Assembly: GCF_004015185.1 (NCBI RefSeq)
Contig: NZ_CP025746.1
Span: forward strand, 5,411,776-5,475,775
DNA: 64,000 nt
Reading direction: 5' to 3'
Source: Clostridium manihotivorum
GTDB taxonomy: Bacteria > Bacillota > Clostridia > Clostridiales > Clostridiaceae
Shown: in pieces, positions 45,089 to 53,075 of the stretch
Layout of the letters: every line of letters starts with the position of its first letter
How positions within the stretch are numbered: the first letter of the stretch is position 1
Notes under the pieces: generated by a model
Told to the model about the DNA's origin: nothing
Seen by the model: the letters and a program-made list of their open reading frames with translations, nothing else
Databases searched by the model: none
Made by a program: the position numbers and the translations under genes

Positions 45089-47818
45089 TTATATACTAAA
45101 AATAATCATAATAATATAACATAACTCATCTGGAGAAAACTCTATATTATAATACCTCTCTATAGGAAGTAGTGACTTTTTGAGATTGTCGTATTCCTTA
45201 CCATAGGTACTCTTTATTTCTTCTCTTCTGGTACATACAGAAGCTTTCTCATTATTTATAAGTCTTACAACAGCACATGCTAAATGCAGTATAAACCCTG
45301 AGACCTTATAAATATCCATATCTACAGTTATAGTTCTTCTTATTTCATCTATTAGTTCTATACATAGCGGCTTAAACTCCATTATATTTATTTCTGTTAT
45401 CTCTTTTTCTAAGCTTTCGAAGATTTCCTTATAGATATCGTCTGGTGTCTTTATTCTTTTGACTATATCTTTTATTCTAGTATAATTGCTATCAAAGAAT
45501 AATTCTGAAGTAGGAATAAATGGTATATCGTAAATATTAGGATTTACTGTTCCTACTATTGCAATTATCTTCTTTCCTTTTGATAAAACATTTATTGTGT
45601 TGTACATCTCCTTTTTATCGTTGGCTGATATTGCAATAACCTGTATATCCTTATCACTTAGATTCACTCTTTCTTCAATCATGTTCTTTAGTTTCACTGC
45701 ACTGCCTTCTCCAGTAATACAGTTGGTTATTATTATATTATCCTTGCTTGGTATATAATTCTGAGTTAAGCTTGTGCTGTAGTTGCTTAGAAAACTTATA
45801 GAATGTTGCACCTCTTCCCATATCTGATGAATATTATTGTTGGTTTGCGCTTTTCTTGAGCATTCAATAACTAACAATGTAGATACCATATCTATTACTC
45901 TTATCTCTATGCCTGTTTCCTCAGTTATCAACTCCCCAAACATTCCTAAGGACCCCATATCCACAAGAAGAATAACTCCTGCTCCTTGATGATTTTCAAT
46001 AATAAGCTCCTTTAGTTCTTGATAAGCTATCTTAGGCTTTTTATCAAGATTCATATCATAAGCATATACATTGTTGCCTCCAACCAGTTTATTTGCAACC
46101 TCTACCATAGAAGATGCTGTACTTCTACCATGCATTGCAACAACAACTATTGGCTTACTCCCTTCTGACTCTTCATCTAGATCATCTATGCATAAAAACA
46201 TAGCTATAAATCCAACTTCATCTGCAGGTATTTTTATATCAAATTCCTCTTCTAATTTATTAGCTATTATCAAAGCTAATCCATATTCTTCACCATGTTT
46301 TTGTATTATTTCAGTTAAATTATGATTTACTATATTTTTCTGATGCATTATTCTCTCAATGCTAGAACTTATATGAAGGCATAAGCCGTAAAATACTTTT
46401 GTAGGGAATATTCTCTTTAACTGTTCAGAGGCAGTCTTTAGAAAATTCTCTACTATAGTAATAATGTTTTTATCAACTATTTTAGAAAGCTCTTCTTTAT
46501 TAACCTCTTGCTCAAACTTTCCTATGTACTTATTAAAGTAATTCTTTATGTCAAAGGACATTATGAAATTAATATCAGCTTCCTCAACACCACGATCCTT
46601 TAACTCTTGAATTCTCTTTTCAATGCTGTCATAAAAGTTATCAGGCAACACGCCATTATTAGAATCCACATGCAGCTTAGTACCTTTAAAGTTGAAACTA
46701 AGCTTGGTGTCATCCTTGATAATCTCATCCACCCTTTGTGAATACTGCTTATACATAACCAAGCCTTGTCTTACATTGCTTGAAAAATCTGTACTATGTA
46801 CTGCTATGCTCTTACGGCCTTTAGACACGAACTTTAAGAAGGCATTAGCGCAGCCTAGCTGAATATCACTCTTTAACTGTCCTATATTACCGCTACAGTT
46901 GTAAAGTAATAACGCTCTTATGGTGTCAGTAGACACGGTTATCTCTTTTCCTATCCTTATGGATTCAGTCTTGAAGAACTCACAAATAAGTTCAAAGCGC
47001 TCTTCCAAGGTTCTTTCCTTTAAGGCTGGAACATTTATTGTAATTGGAATTCTTCTAGTAAAGGTAGCTAATAAAGTACTGTCAACATCCTCAGTAGTTG
47101 CACAAATTATAAGTACCTTGCTATTTTTCTTATTGTCTATATCTCCTAAAGGAGTATACACACCTTTATCTATAAGCATAAAAAGCATTTCTTGCCCTTC
47201 AGGAGGCAGTCTATGTATCTCATCTAAGAATAAAATCCCCCCATTTGCCTTATCCACAAGCCCCTGTCTATCTTTATCTGCTCCAGTAAAGGATCCTTTT
47301 TTAGAACCGAAAAGGTGTGATAAAAGAAGTTGAGGGTTGTTAGCATAGTCCGCACAGTTAAAAGCTACAAAAGGTGCATTGTGAGGCATGATAGACTGCT
47401 CTATAGTAAATTTATACATAAGTTCTGCAAACATGGTCTTTCCGACTCCAGTAGGGCCAAGCAAAAGAGTGTGAAGTCCATTTGGAGGATAAAGCATAGC
47501 AGCCTTTGCCTGCTGTATACACTTTTTAAGGCTCCCTTGCTTTCCAATAAGCGTCTCAAAACTTCCCTCAGCCTTTATAGACTGTTCCCCCTCTTCAGAT
47601 AAAGCTATGGCATAGATTGTTGGCTTTCCTTTAATCTTATAAACTTTTCCCGAAGCACAGAGCTTATTTAAAACTGCACTTACATTTGTTCTCTGCAAAT
47701 CCAAATCTTCTGCAATCTCCTTAGTAGTGCAGCCTGCTTGCTTATCCTTATCCTTTTTCATTTGTTCATTGCACCTATCTTTTAGATAGTTAAATATCAT
47801 TTCTTCCGACTTTGTCAT
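45089..47818 (-). CDS. LevR-type sigma-54-dependent PTS regulator
   Basis: 909 residues. The domains are an N-terminal winged helix-turn-helix (about 1-70: TTKEIAEDLDLQRTNVSAVL); a sigma-54 AAA+ module (about 85-320) with Walker A GPTGVGKT (121-128), GSFTGA loop (175-180, a GAFTGA variant) and Walker B GGILFLDEIHRLP; PRD1 (about 450-560); a mannose-type EIIA (about 570-700, VVVAMHGRSTASSMVEVA); an EIIB-like segment; and a C-terminal PRD2 (about 800-909). The family activates PTS operons and is controlled by PTS phosphorylation of the PRDs. It lies next to a matching sigma-54 promoter, so it should activate the cellobiose-type operon. TATACACAT sites at both promoters suggest autoregulation. 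Confidence 0.94.
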   Translation of the reverse strand: MTKSEEMIFNYLKDRCNEQMKKDKDKQAGCTTKEIAEDLDLQRTNVSAVLNKLCASGKVYKIKGKPTIYAIALSEEGEQSIKAEGSFETLIGKQGSLKKCIQQAKAAMLYPPNGLHTLLLGPTGVGKTMFAELMYKFTIEQSIMPHNAPFVAFNCADYANNPQLLLSHLFGSKKGSFTGADKDRQGLVDKANGGILFLDEIHRLPPEGQEMLFMLIDKGVYTPLGDIDNKKNSKVLIICATTEDVDSTLLATFTRRIPITINVPALKERTLEERFELICEFFKTESIRIGKEITVSTDTIRALLLYNCSGNIGQLKSDIQLGCANAFLKFVSKGRKSIAVHSTDFSSNVRQGLVMYKQYSQRVDEIIKDDTKLSFNFKGTKLHVDSNNGVLPDNFYDSIEKRIQELKDRGVEEADINFIMSFDIKNYFNKYIGKFEQEVNKEELSKIVDKNIITIVENFLKTASEQLKRIFPTKVFYGLCLHISSSIERIMHQKNIVNHNLTEIIQKHGEEYGLALIIANKLEEEFDIKIPADEVGFIAMFLCIDDLDEESEGSKPIVVVAMHGRSTASSMVEVANKLVGGNNVYAYDMNLDKKPKIAYQELKELIIENHQGAGVILLVDMGSLGMFGELITEETGIEIRVIDMVSTLLVIECSRKAQTNNNIHQIWEEVQHSISFLSNYSTSLTQNYIPSKDNIIITNCITGEGSAVKLKNMIEERVNLSDKDIQVIAISANDKKEMYNTINVLSKGKKIIAIVGTVNPNIYDIPFIPTSELFFDSNYTRIKDIVKRIKTPDDIYKEIFESLEKEITEINIMEFKPLCIELIDEIRRTITVDMDIYKVSGFILHLACAVVRLINNEKASVCTRREEIKSTYGKEYDNLKKSLLPIERYYNIEFSPDELCYIIMIIFSI

Positions 47819-47946
47819 ATTATATCACCCATTTAACTTAGATTTGATATTACTTTTTCCTGAGTTACCTTTTTGAATTTCAACAAATATATATCTATTT
47901 ATCCATTTGGAACATTATTTTATCTAAAATTATATATTAAAATTTC

Positions 47947-47971
47947 ATGTGTATAATTATTTTATACACAT
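47947..47971. promoter_or_regulatory. Inverted repeat upstream of the LevR-like gene
   Basis: ATGTGTATA (47947-47955), a 7-bp spacer, then TATACACAT (47963-47971): a perfect inverted repeat of the 9-mer found several times upstream of the PTS promoter. Located about 130 bp upstream of the regulator start. Confidence 0.65.
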
Positions 47972-48278
47972 AAACCACATATTGTCTATACTTTTATTTT
48001 AGATATTTATACCAATAATCTAACATTAGCATCTTATTATATTCTTGAAGCTCTCACACTGATTAAGTTATTGTATAAGAACTCTTGTATATGAATTTAA
48101 AGAAATCATTCATAATTGTCCAAAACTTTATCTAAAATATAACGTTCTACGAAAAATAATGAATTTTGCCTTATACTTCATGAGGTTTTACCCTTCATAA
48201 TGATTATTAAACAATAAAAAATTATACAATATACCCTTGCTTATATGGAGTATATAGTATAAAATATTATTTAATATG

Positions 48279-48417
48279 GTTCTGAGGGAGTAACAAACTA
48301 AGATTTTAGTAGCAAAAATCGTCATTACGGAGAAAATCCCGGTTTTGCTTTAAATTGTGAGACTCTGAAACAATGTGTATATCAATAGTATATACACATT
48401 GTTTCAGAGTCTTTTTT
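48279..48417 (+). promoter_or_regulatory. Mn2+ (yybP-ykoY) riboswitch with terminator, upstream of terC
   Basis: GAGGGAGTAAC (48284-48294) and TCGTCATTACGGAG (48319-48332), followed by ATCCCGGTTTTGC and GTGAGACTC, match the conserved yybP-ykoY core (GGGAGUA, GUCAU..ACG, CCCGG). The closing P1 strand (TCTGAAAC) is also the start of a perfect 21-bp terminator stem (48361-48381 / 48391-48411) with a T7 tail. Ligand-stabilised P1 would therefore block termination, an ON switch. TerC-family genes are classic targets. The rest of the 704-bp gap holds only the 47947 inverted repeat. Confidence 0.88.
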
Positions 48418-48522
48418 ACTGTAAAAGAAAGTATATTTTCCCCTTAGCTGAACCTAGTAATATGAATGTCTTATCGACTTTTCAATGTTTAAGCAACATA
48501 TTTAACTTTTAGGAGGATTAAC

Positions 48523-49362
48523 ATGAGTACAAAAAAAGCACTTAGAAATTTTTTATTAATTACCATAATAGCTCTAATATTTAACGGTTTCATATGGATG
48601 AACTTAGGCTCAGCAAAGGCCCTTGAATTCCTAGGAGGCTATGTGATTGAGCTTAGCCTTAGTGTGGACAACCTATTCTTATTTCTTTTAGTTTTCTCTA
48701 GTTTCGGTATTAAGAGAGAATATCAAAAAAGAGTGCTTAACTACGGAATCATAGGTGCAATAATACTAAGACTTATATTTATATTGTTAGGAGTTGCTGT
48801 AGTAAGTAAATTCCAATGGATATTGTATGTATTTGGACTTCTTTTAATCATAAGTGGCTACAAAATAGTTGCTAATAAAGAAAAAGAAGAATCTGTTGAA
48901 GATAGTAGACTAATAAAACTTCTAAAGAAATTCATACCAGTTACTGAAGAACTCCACGGAGAAAAGTTCTTTGTGAAGATAGGCAAAGTAATGCATGCAA
49001 CACCATTATTTGCTATACTATTTTTAATTGAAGGTTCTGATATATTATTTGCTATTGATTCGATACCAGCTATATTTGCTATAACTACAGACCCATTTAT
49101 AGTTTATACTTCAAACATTCTTGCTATATTAGGTCTTAGGAATCTTTACTTCTTACTTGAGAAGCTTCAAAGTACTTTTGAATATGTAAAGTACGGAGTA
49201 GGTTTTGTACTATTATTCACAGGCTTAAAGCTTGCCCTATCCTTCAAGATACATATTTCTATATTGACTTCAATACTAATCATAGTTGGTATATTAGGAC
49301 TTAGCGTATTATTCTCTATGTTTATGAATAAGAAAAAAGCCTCTAAAAATATAGAAGCTTAG
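48523..49362 (+). CDS. TerC family integral membrane protein (probable Mn2+ exporter)
   Basis: 279 residues with about seven helices. The family acidic motifs lie in ELSLSVDNLFLFLLVFSSF and IEGSDILFAIDSIPAIFAIT; their Asp residues in the membrane suit a cation path. TerC homologues under yybP-ykoY control export Mn2+ or metallate exported enzymes. The riboswitch directly upstream supports a manganese role here over tellurium resistance. AGGAGG precedes the ATG, and a hairpin terminator follows at 49464. Confidence 0.92.
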   Translation: MSTKKALRNFLLITIIALIFNGFIWMNLGSAKALEFLGGYVIELSLSVDNLFLFLLVFSSFGIKREYQKRVLNYGIIGAIILRLIFILLGVAVVSKFQWILYVFGLLLIISGYKIVANKEKEESVEDSRLIKLLKKFIPVTEELHGEKFFVKIGKVMHATPLFAILFLIEGSDILFAIDSIPAIFAITTDPFIVYTSNILAILGLRNLYFLLEKLQSTFEYVKYGVGFVLLFTGLKLALSFKIHISILTSILIIVGILGLSVLFSMFMNKKKASKNIEA

Positions 49363-49463
49363 TTATCCAAAAGTACTTTATAGCCTACATTAATATTTAT
49401 GAAAAATCATATTAAAACTTATCAAAATAGAACTTCTTAGATTCATCGAAAGTTTAAAACACT

Positions 49464-49508
49464 TATTGCTATACTTATATCTTGTAAAAAAGACATAAGT
49501 ATAGCAAT
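49464..49508 (+). terminator. Terminator of terC
   Basis: Arms ATTGCTATACTTAT (49464-49477) / ATAAGTATAGCAAT (49495-49508), followed by a TTTATTTATTTT tail. Confidence 0.75.
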
Positions 49509-49542
49509 TTATTTATTTTATGCTGAATTTGAGCTATCGGAG

Positions 49543-50739
49543 CTAAATCATAATTTTATTTAGCTTTTTATAAACTGTTGAATAAACTAAAACTGCATTT
49601 ATAAATAATAAAGCGCTAGTAATAAAAAATACATATCTTATTCCCCAAAAAGCTGATATTTGTCCCCCTAAAATAGATCCAAGAAACACTCCTATATACT
49701 GAGCTGACATGCTAAAGCCAAATATTCTTCCAGTAAGTTCATCTGGAGAAACCCTTTTTACCAATATATTAACTGAAGGAATAAGTCCTGCAGTCGCTAA
49801 GCCCAATACAAATCGTAAACACATAAGCTGCCAAGAACTTTTTACAAAAGCTTGAGGAATAAATATTATTCCAGCAATCAATAAAGCTCCTAATATAACC
49901 TTTTGTGGTCCTATTCTATCTGATAACTTACCAAGTCTTGGAGCTGCAACTATACTTGCCAACCCAGATGCTGAAAATGCCATTCCAGAAATAAGAGCCA
50001 CATGCTTACTGCTTGAGGACAGATGAGTTACGTACACTGTTATGATAGGCTCTATAGAATATAATGCTAAAGTTATTATAAAAGAGGTTAAAAAAAGCAC
50101 TCCAAGCAAAGCTGTATCTGGAACAAGTCTCCAAACTTCCTTAGCAGTTAGAACTAGTTTCTCCTCTCTATTAAAGCTCTCCCTTACAAATAATAGTGTT
50201 GTAATAAAAGCGATCATCATTAAGGTTCCTGTTATAAAGAATACATTTTTCAAACCAAGGTTTTCTTCAATAAACCCACCTATCATTGGTCCAAGTAATG
50301 AACCTCCAATGGATGCTGTAGCAAGTGACCCCAAGGCCCATCCTGCATGTTCTTTCTCTGTTTGAGTAGCTATCAAAGTTGTGCAAGCTGTAGTGTATCC
50401 AGCTATAACTCCTTGCAGCATTCTAAGTCCTATAAGCTGATACACATTTTGTACAAACCCCATACTAAATATGACAATAGCCATTCCAAAACTTGATCTA
50501 AGCAGCATTGGCTTTCTTCCAACCTTATCTGCAAAGTGCCCCCATATTGGAGAAAAAATTGCTAAGAGCATATAATTAATTCCAAAAGCAAATCCTGAGA
50601 ACTGCTCAATCATTTCTGTGTTATGTACTCCAAGGTGCTTTATAAATAGAGGCAGTACTGGAGCAATCTGACTGGTTCCTATATTAGTCACAAAAACCCC
50701 AAACCAGCATACTATTAGATTTCTTTTCCACAGTTTCAT
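49543..50739 (-). CDS. MFS multidrug-type efflux transporter
   Basis: 398 residues, 12 helices. The inter-helix motif FADKVGRKPMLLR (motif A) lies after helix 2, and the antiporter-type motif C region (LGSLATASIGGSLLGPMIGGFIEE) in helix 5. These features fit drug:H+ antiporters of the DHA1 group. An AraC-family gene lies upstream on the same strand, with family B repeat B6 in the gap, so the pair may be co-regulated. The substrate is not predictable. Confidence 0.9.
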   Translation of the reverse strand: MKLWKRNLIVCWFGVFVTNIGTSQIAPVLPLFIKHLGVHNTEMIEQFSGFAFGINYMLLAIFSPIWGHFADKVGRKPMLLRSSFGMAIVIFSMGFVQNVYQLIGLRMLQGVIAGYTTACTTLIATQTEKEHAGWALGSLATASIGGSLLGPMIGGFIEENLGLKNVFFITGTLMMIAFITTLLFVRESFNREEKLVLTAKEVWRLVPDTALLGVLFLTSFIITLALYSIEPIITVYVTHLSSSSKHVALISGMAFSASGLASIVAAPRLGKLSDRIGPQKVILGALLIAGIIFIPQAFVKSSWQLMCLRFVLGLATAGLIPSVNILVKRVSPDELTGRIFGFSMSAQYIGVFLGSILGGQISAFWGIRYVFFITSALLFINAVLVYSTVYKKLNKIMI

Positions 50740-50780
50740 AAATAAAGCCTTCTTTCTTTTGTTCGTTGATTTAACTTATG

Positions 50781-50874
50781 GATGCACCACTTCATACTGA
50801 GCTTTATATATTCAAATTCTCCTAAAGAAACTAGGGAAGTATTAAACATAGCTCTCAGATTGAAGTGGTGCATC
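50781..50874. repeat. Family B repeat, copy B6
   Basis: Perfect inverted ends GATGCACCACTTCA (50781-50794) and TGAAGTGGTGCATC (50861-50874). The interior (TTCAAATTCTCCT, GAAACTAGGGAAGTATT) closely matches B8. It lies between the AraC and MFS genes. Confidence 0.82.
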
Positions 50875-50931
50875 TTTAACGATTCCGTCTTATATAATAA
50901 CTTAAAGATAGGCTTTATTCCATGTACTATA

Positions 50932-51762
50932 CTAAAATTCATGGACATTATTGCTATAAAAATCTAATGGACTTACCCCTTCTATTTTCTTAAACAATCT
51001 ACTAAAATAGAACTCATCCCCAAATCCAAGCTCTTTTGCAACTTCTTTTATCTTTCTATCTCCATCTATAATAAGCTCTTTAGACTTGTCAATCTTTAAC
51101 TTATTAAAGAAATATATTATCGAATAGCCTGTCCTTTCTTTAAAGGCTCTTGATAAATAAGTAGGTGACAAATTCACCATATCTGCCAATTGTGATAAGG
51201 TCAACTTTTTATCTATATTTTCATGCATGTACTTAATTACGCTCTCTATCTTAAGTTCAACAGAATAGTTGCGATTTTCTACCTTTTCATTTGTATATAG
51301 TTCAAAAATCAACTGCTGTAACAAAGCTTTCGAAGAAAATTCATATCCTGGCAGTTTCGCATACCATCCGCTTACCAAACGCCAAAACAAGTGGTTTATC
51401 TGATAAATATTTTCAACCTTTTTTATTGAACTAAGTGGAAGCTCTCTAGCTTCACTTTTGACAGACCAGTTATTATCACTAAAAAATACATTTGCATAAC
51501 AAAAATGTACTGAAATAAAATATAGTGGGTCATTAAAATCTGATTCTATTGACTGCATTGTATGTTCAGGGATATAAAATATATCTCCTGCCTGTGCATT
51601 GTATCTTCTATTAGCAATTACTACGCTTCCCTTTCCACCAGTTGCAAGTAGCAATTCATGGTGATCAAGGGTTCTTGTAAGCTTAGCTTTATATTTCCAC
51701 GGTTCATCCGCTTGCCTCATGTTACAATAATTTATATGAAAAAACAAATTATTTATATTCAA
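50932..51762 (-). CDS. AraC-family transcriptional regulator
   Basis: 276 residues. An N-terminal cupin sensor (about 1-150, with GDIFYIPEHTMQSIESD) is joined to a C-terminal double helix-turn-helix (about 175-270): KLTLSQLADMVNLSPTYLSR and IKEVAKELGFGDEFYFSRLF. It is expected to sense a small molecule, often a sugar, and activate adjacent genes. The nearest target is the downstream MFS gene at 49543-50739, about 190 bp away on the same strand. The effector cannot be named. Confidence 0.92.
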   Translation of the reverse strand: MNINNLFFHINYCNMRQADEPWKYKAKLTRTLDHHELLLATGGKGSVVIANRRYNAQAGDIFYIPEHTMQSIESDFNDPLYFISVHFCYANVFFSDNNWSVKSEARELPLSSIKKVENIYQINHLFWRLVSGWYAKLPGYEFSSKALLQQLIFELYTNEKVENRNYSVELKIESVIKYMHENIDKKLTLSQLADMVNLSPTYLSRAFKERTGYSIIYFFNKLKIDKSKELIIDGDRKIKEVAKELGFGDEFYFSRLFKKIEGVSPLDFYSNNVHEF

Positions 51763-52087
51763 GGTTTATTAAAATCCTCCTACCTTACTTAGTTACTCAA
51801 TTGTTTATACACAAAAATGTACTAACTATCCTAAGCTTAATTATAGCAAATCATACAATTTTATAATAATACATTTAATCCCATCCGACTGTGTAGTATA
51901 ATACTAGGTGTAAAATATCTGTTACTAAAGCTTAATACTTATATTAATAGCTTAAGAGTTACTTCAGAAAGCTTAATTTTACTTTGTAGGTTAGTTAAAA
52001 AATTTTATTTATACTTAAAACCTATACTTGAACAAGTTTTTAGAGATATTTTATTTTATAACACATTGATAATTGGAGGATATATAT
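51763..52087. other. About 320-bp AT-rich gap, nothing recognised
   Basis: Divergent promoter region between the AraC and plsC genes. No repeat family member, structured RNA or small gene was recognised. AGGAGG-like TTGGAGGA at 52073-52080 belongs to plsC. Confidence 0.45.
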
Positions 52088-52801
52088 ATGCTTAGAACAA
52101 TTGCTTGGTATACAAATTTTGCTGCCAGCCTTGTGGTAAAAGTACCTCAGATGTATAAAGTTAAGAGATTAAAAAATAAGTTAGATGAGAAAGCCTTTGA
52201 AGAGGAAATACATAAAATAACTTCAAAATGGGCAGCTTCCCATGTAAGAATGAGTGGTGCAAGGGTAAAAGTTCATGGAGAAGATAATATTCCAAAGGAT
52301 GTTCCTGTAGTATTTATAAGCAATCATCAAAGTAATTTTGATATTGCGCTTTTTATGAGTTATATAAATAAACCAAAGGGATATATATCTAAGGTTGAGA
52401 TAAAAAAGGTACCACTGCTTAGAACTTGGATGGAGTATATGGATTGTGTATTTATAGATAGACACAACCTAAGAAAATCCGCTCAGTCTATAGTAGAAGG
52501 AGTAAAGATATTAAAGAAGGGACACTCTCTAGTGATATTTCCTGAAGGAACTAGAAGCAAGGGAGGCCCATTAGGTGAATTTAAAGCTGGGAGCTTTAAA
52601 CTTGCTACAAAGGCTAAGGTACCAATAGTTCCAGTTACAATTAGTGGTTCCTATAAGCTTATGGAGGCTAATGGCAACAAGATAAAACCTGCAGATGTAG
52701 AAGTTTTCATACATCCTGCTATAGAGACAGCCAACCTATCAAAAGAGGCTCAAGACGAATTACCATCTACTGTTAAATCAATTATTGCATCAAAGCTATA
52801 A
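52088..52801 (+). CDS. plsC: 1-acyl-sn-glycerol-3-phosphate acyltransferase (PlsC)
   Basis: 237 residues. The acyltransferase motif I is NHQSNFD (His and Asp of the HX4D pair), motif II includes the G-Y-I-S-K-V-E-I-K-K-V-P region and motif III is FPEGTRS. It transfers an acyl group to lysophosphatidic acid to make phosphatidic acid, the phospholipid precursor. The ATG at 52088 is chosen because GGAGGA lies 7 bases upstream; the TTG at 52073 overlaps that site. It is monocistronic, with a hairpin downstream. Confidence 0.94.
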   Translation: MLRTIAWYTNFAASLVVKVPQMYKVKRLKNKLDEKAFEEEIHKITSKWAASHVRMSGARVKVHGEDNIPKDVPVVFISNHQSNFDIALFMSYINKPKGYISKVEIKKVPLLRTWMEYMDCVFIDRHNLRKSAQSIVEGVKILKKGHSLVIFPEGTRSKGGPLGEFKAGSFKLATKAKVPIVPVTISGSYKLMEANGNKIKPADVEVFIHPAIETANLSKEAQDELPSTVKSIIASKL

Positions 52802-52846
52802 TTAAATTTTTTATGAATTAATAATGATAGCATTTTTATAATAATA

Positions 52847-52907
52847 AAACCATGGCTAACTTGAGATTATATAAATTATATTTCTCAGTTTGACATGGTT
52901 TTGTTCA
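52847..52907 (+). terminator. Possible terminator of plsC
   Basis: AAAACCATG...AACT-GAGA pairs imperfectly with TCTC-AGTT...CATGGTTTT, followed by GTTCATT. The T tract is weak. Confidence 0.55.
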
Positions 52908-53075
52908 TTATATGACTTTGTTAAAAATGCCATATACTTATTTAAGCTTTCTATAAATACTTATCCACAGCTCTATCTAAGTTATAATTCTGTACGGAAA
53001 AGACAAACTTTTCACCACACTTTTTTGATGACTATAGCCTTCATGGTTGATTCCTAAAGAATAAAAAATCAGATG

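Noticed and set aside
48361..48411. TGTGTATA...TATACACA in the riboswitch terminator as another LevR-type site
   Set aside because: The terminator contains the same 9-mers, but they are explained by the hairpin, and terC has no sigma-54 promoter. Chance similarity in AT-rich DNA is the simpler reading.
50736..50967. Small frames on both strands in the araC-MFS gap
   Set aside because: They are generated by family B repeat B6 and overlap the araC 3' end; no ribosome site or conserved features.
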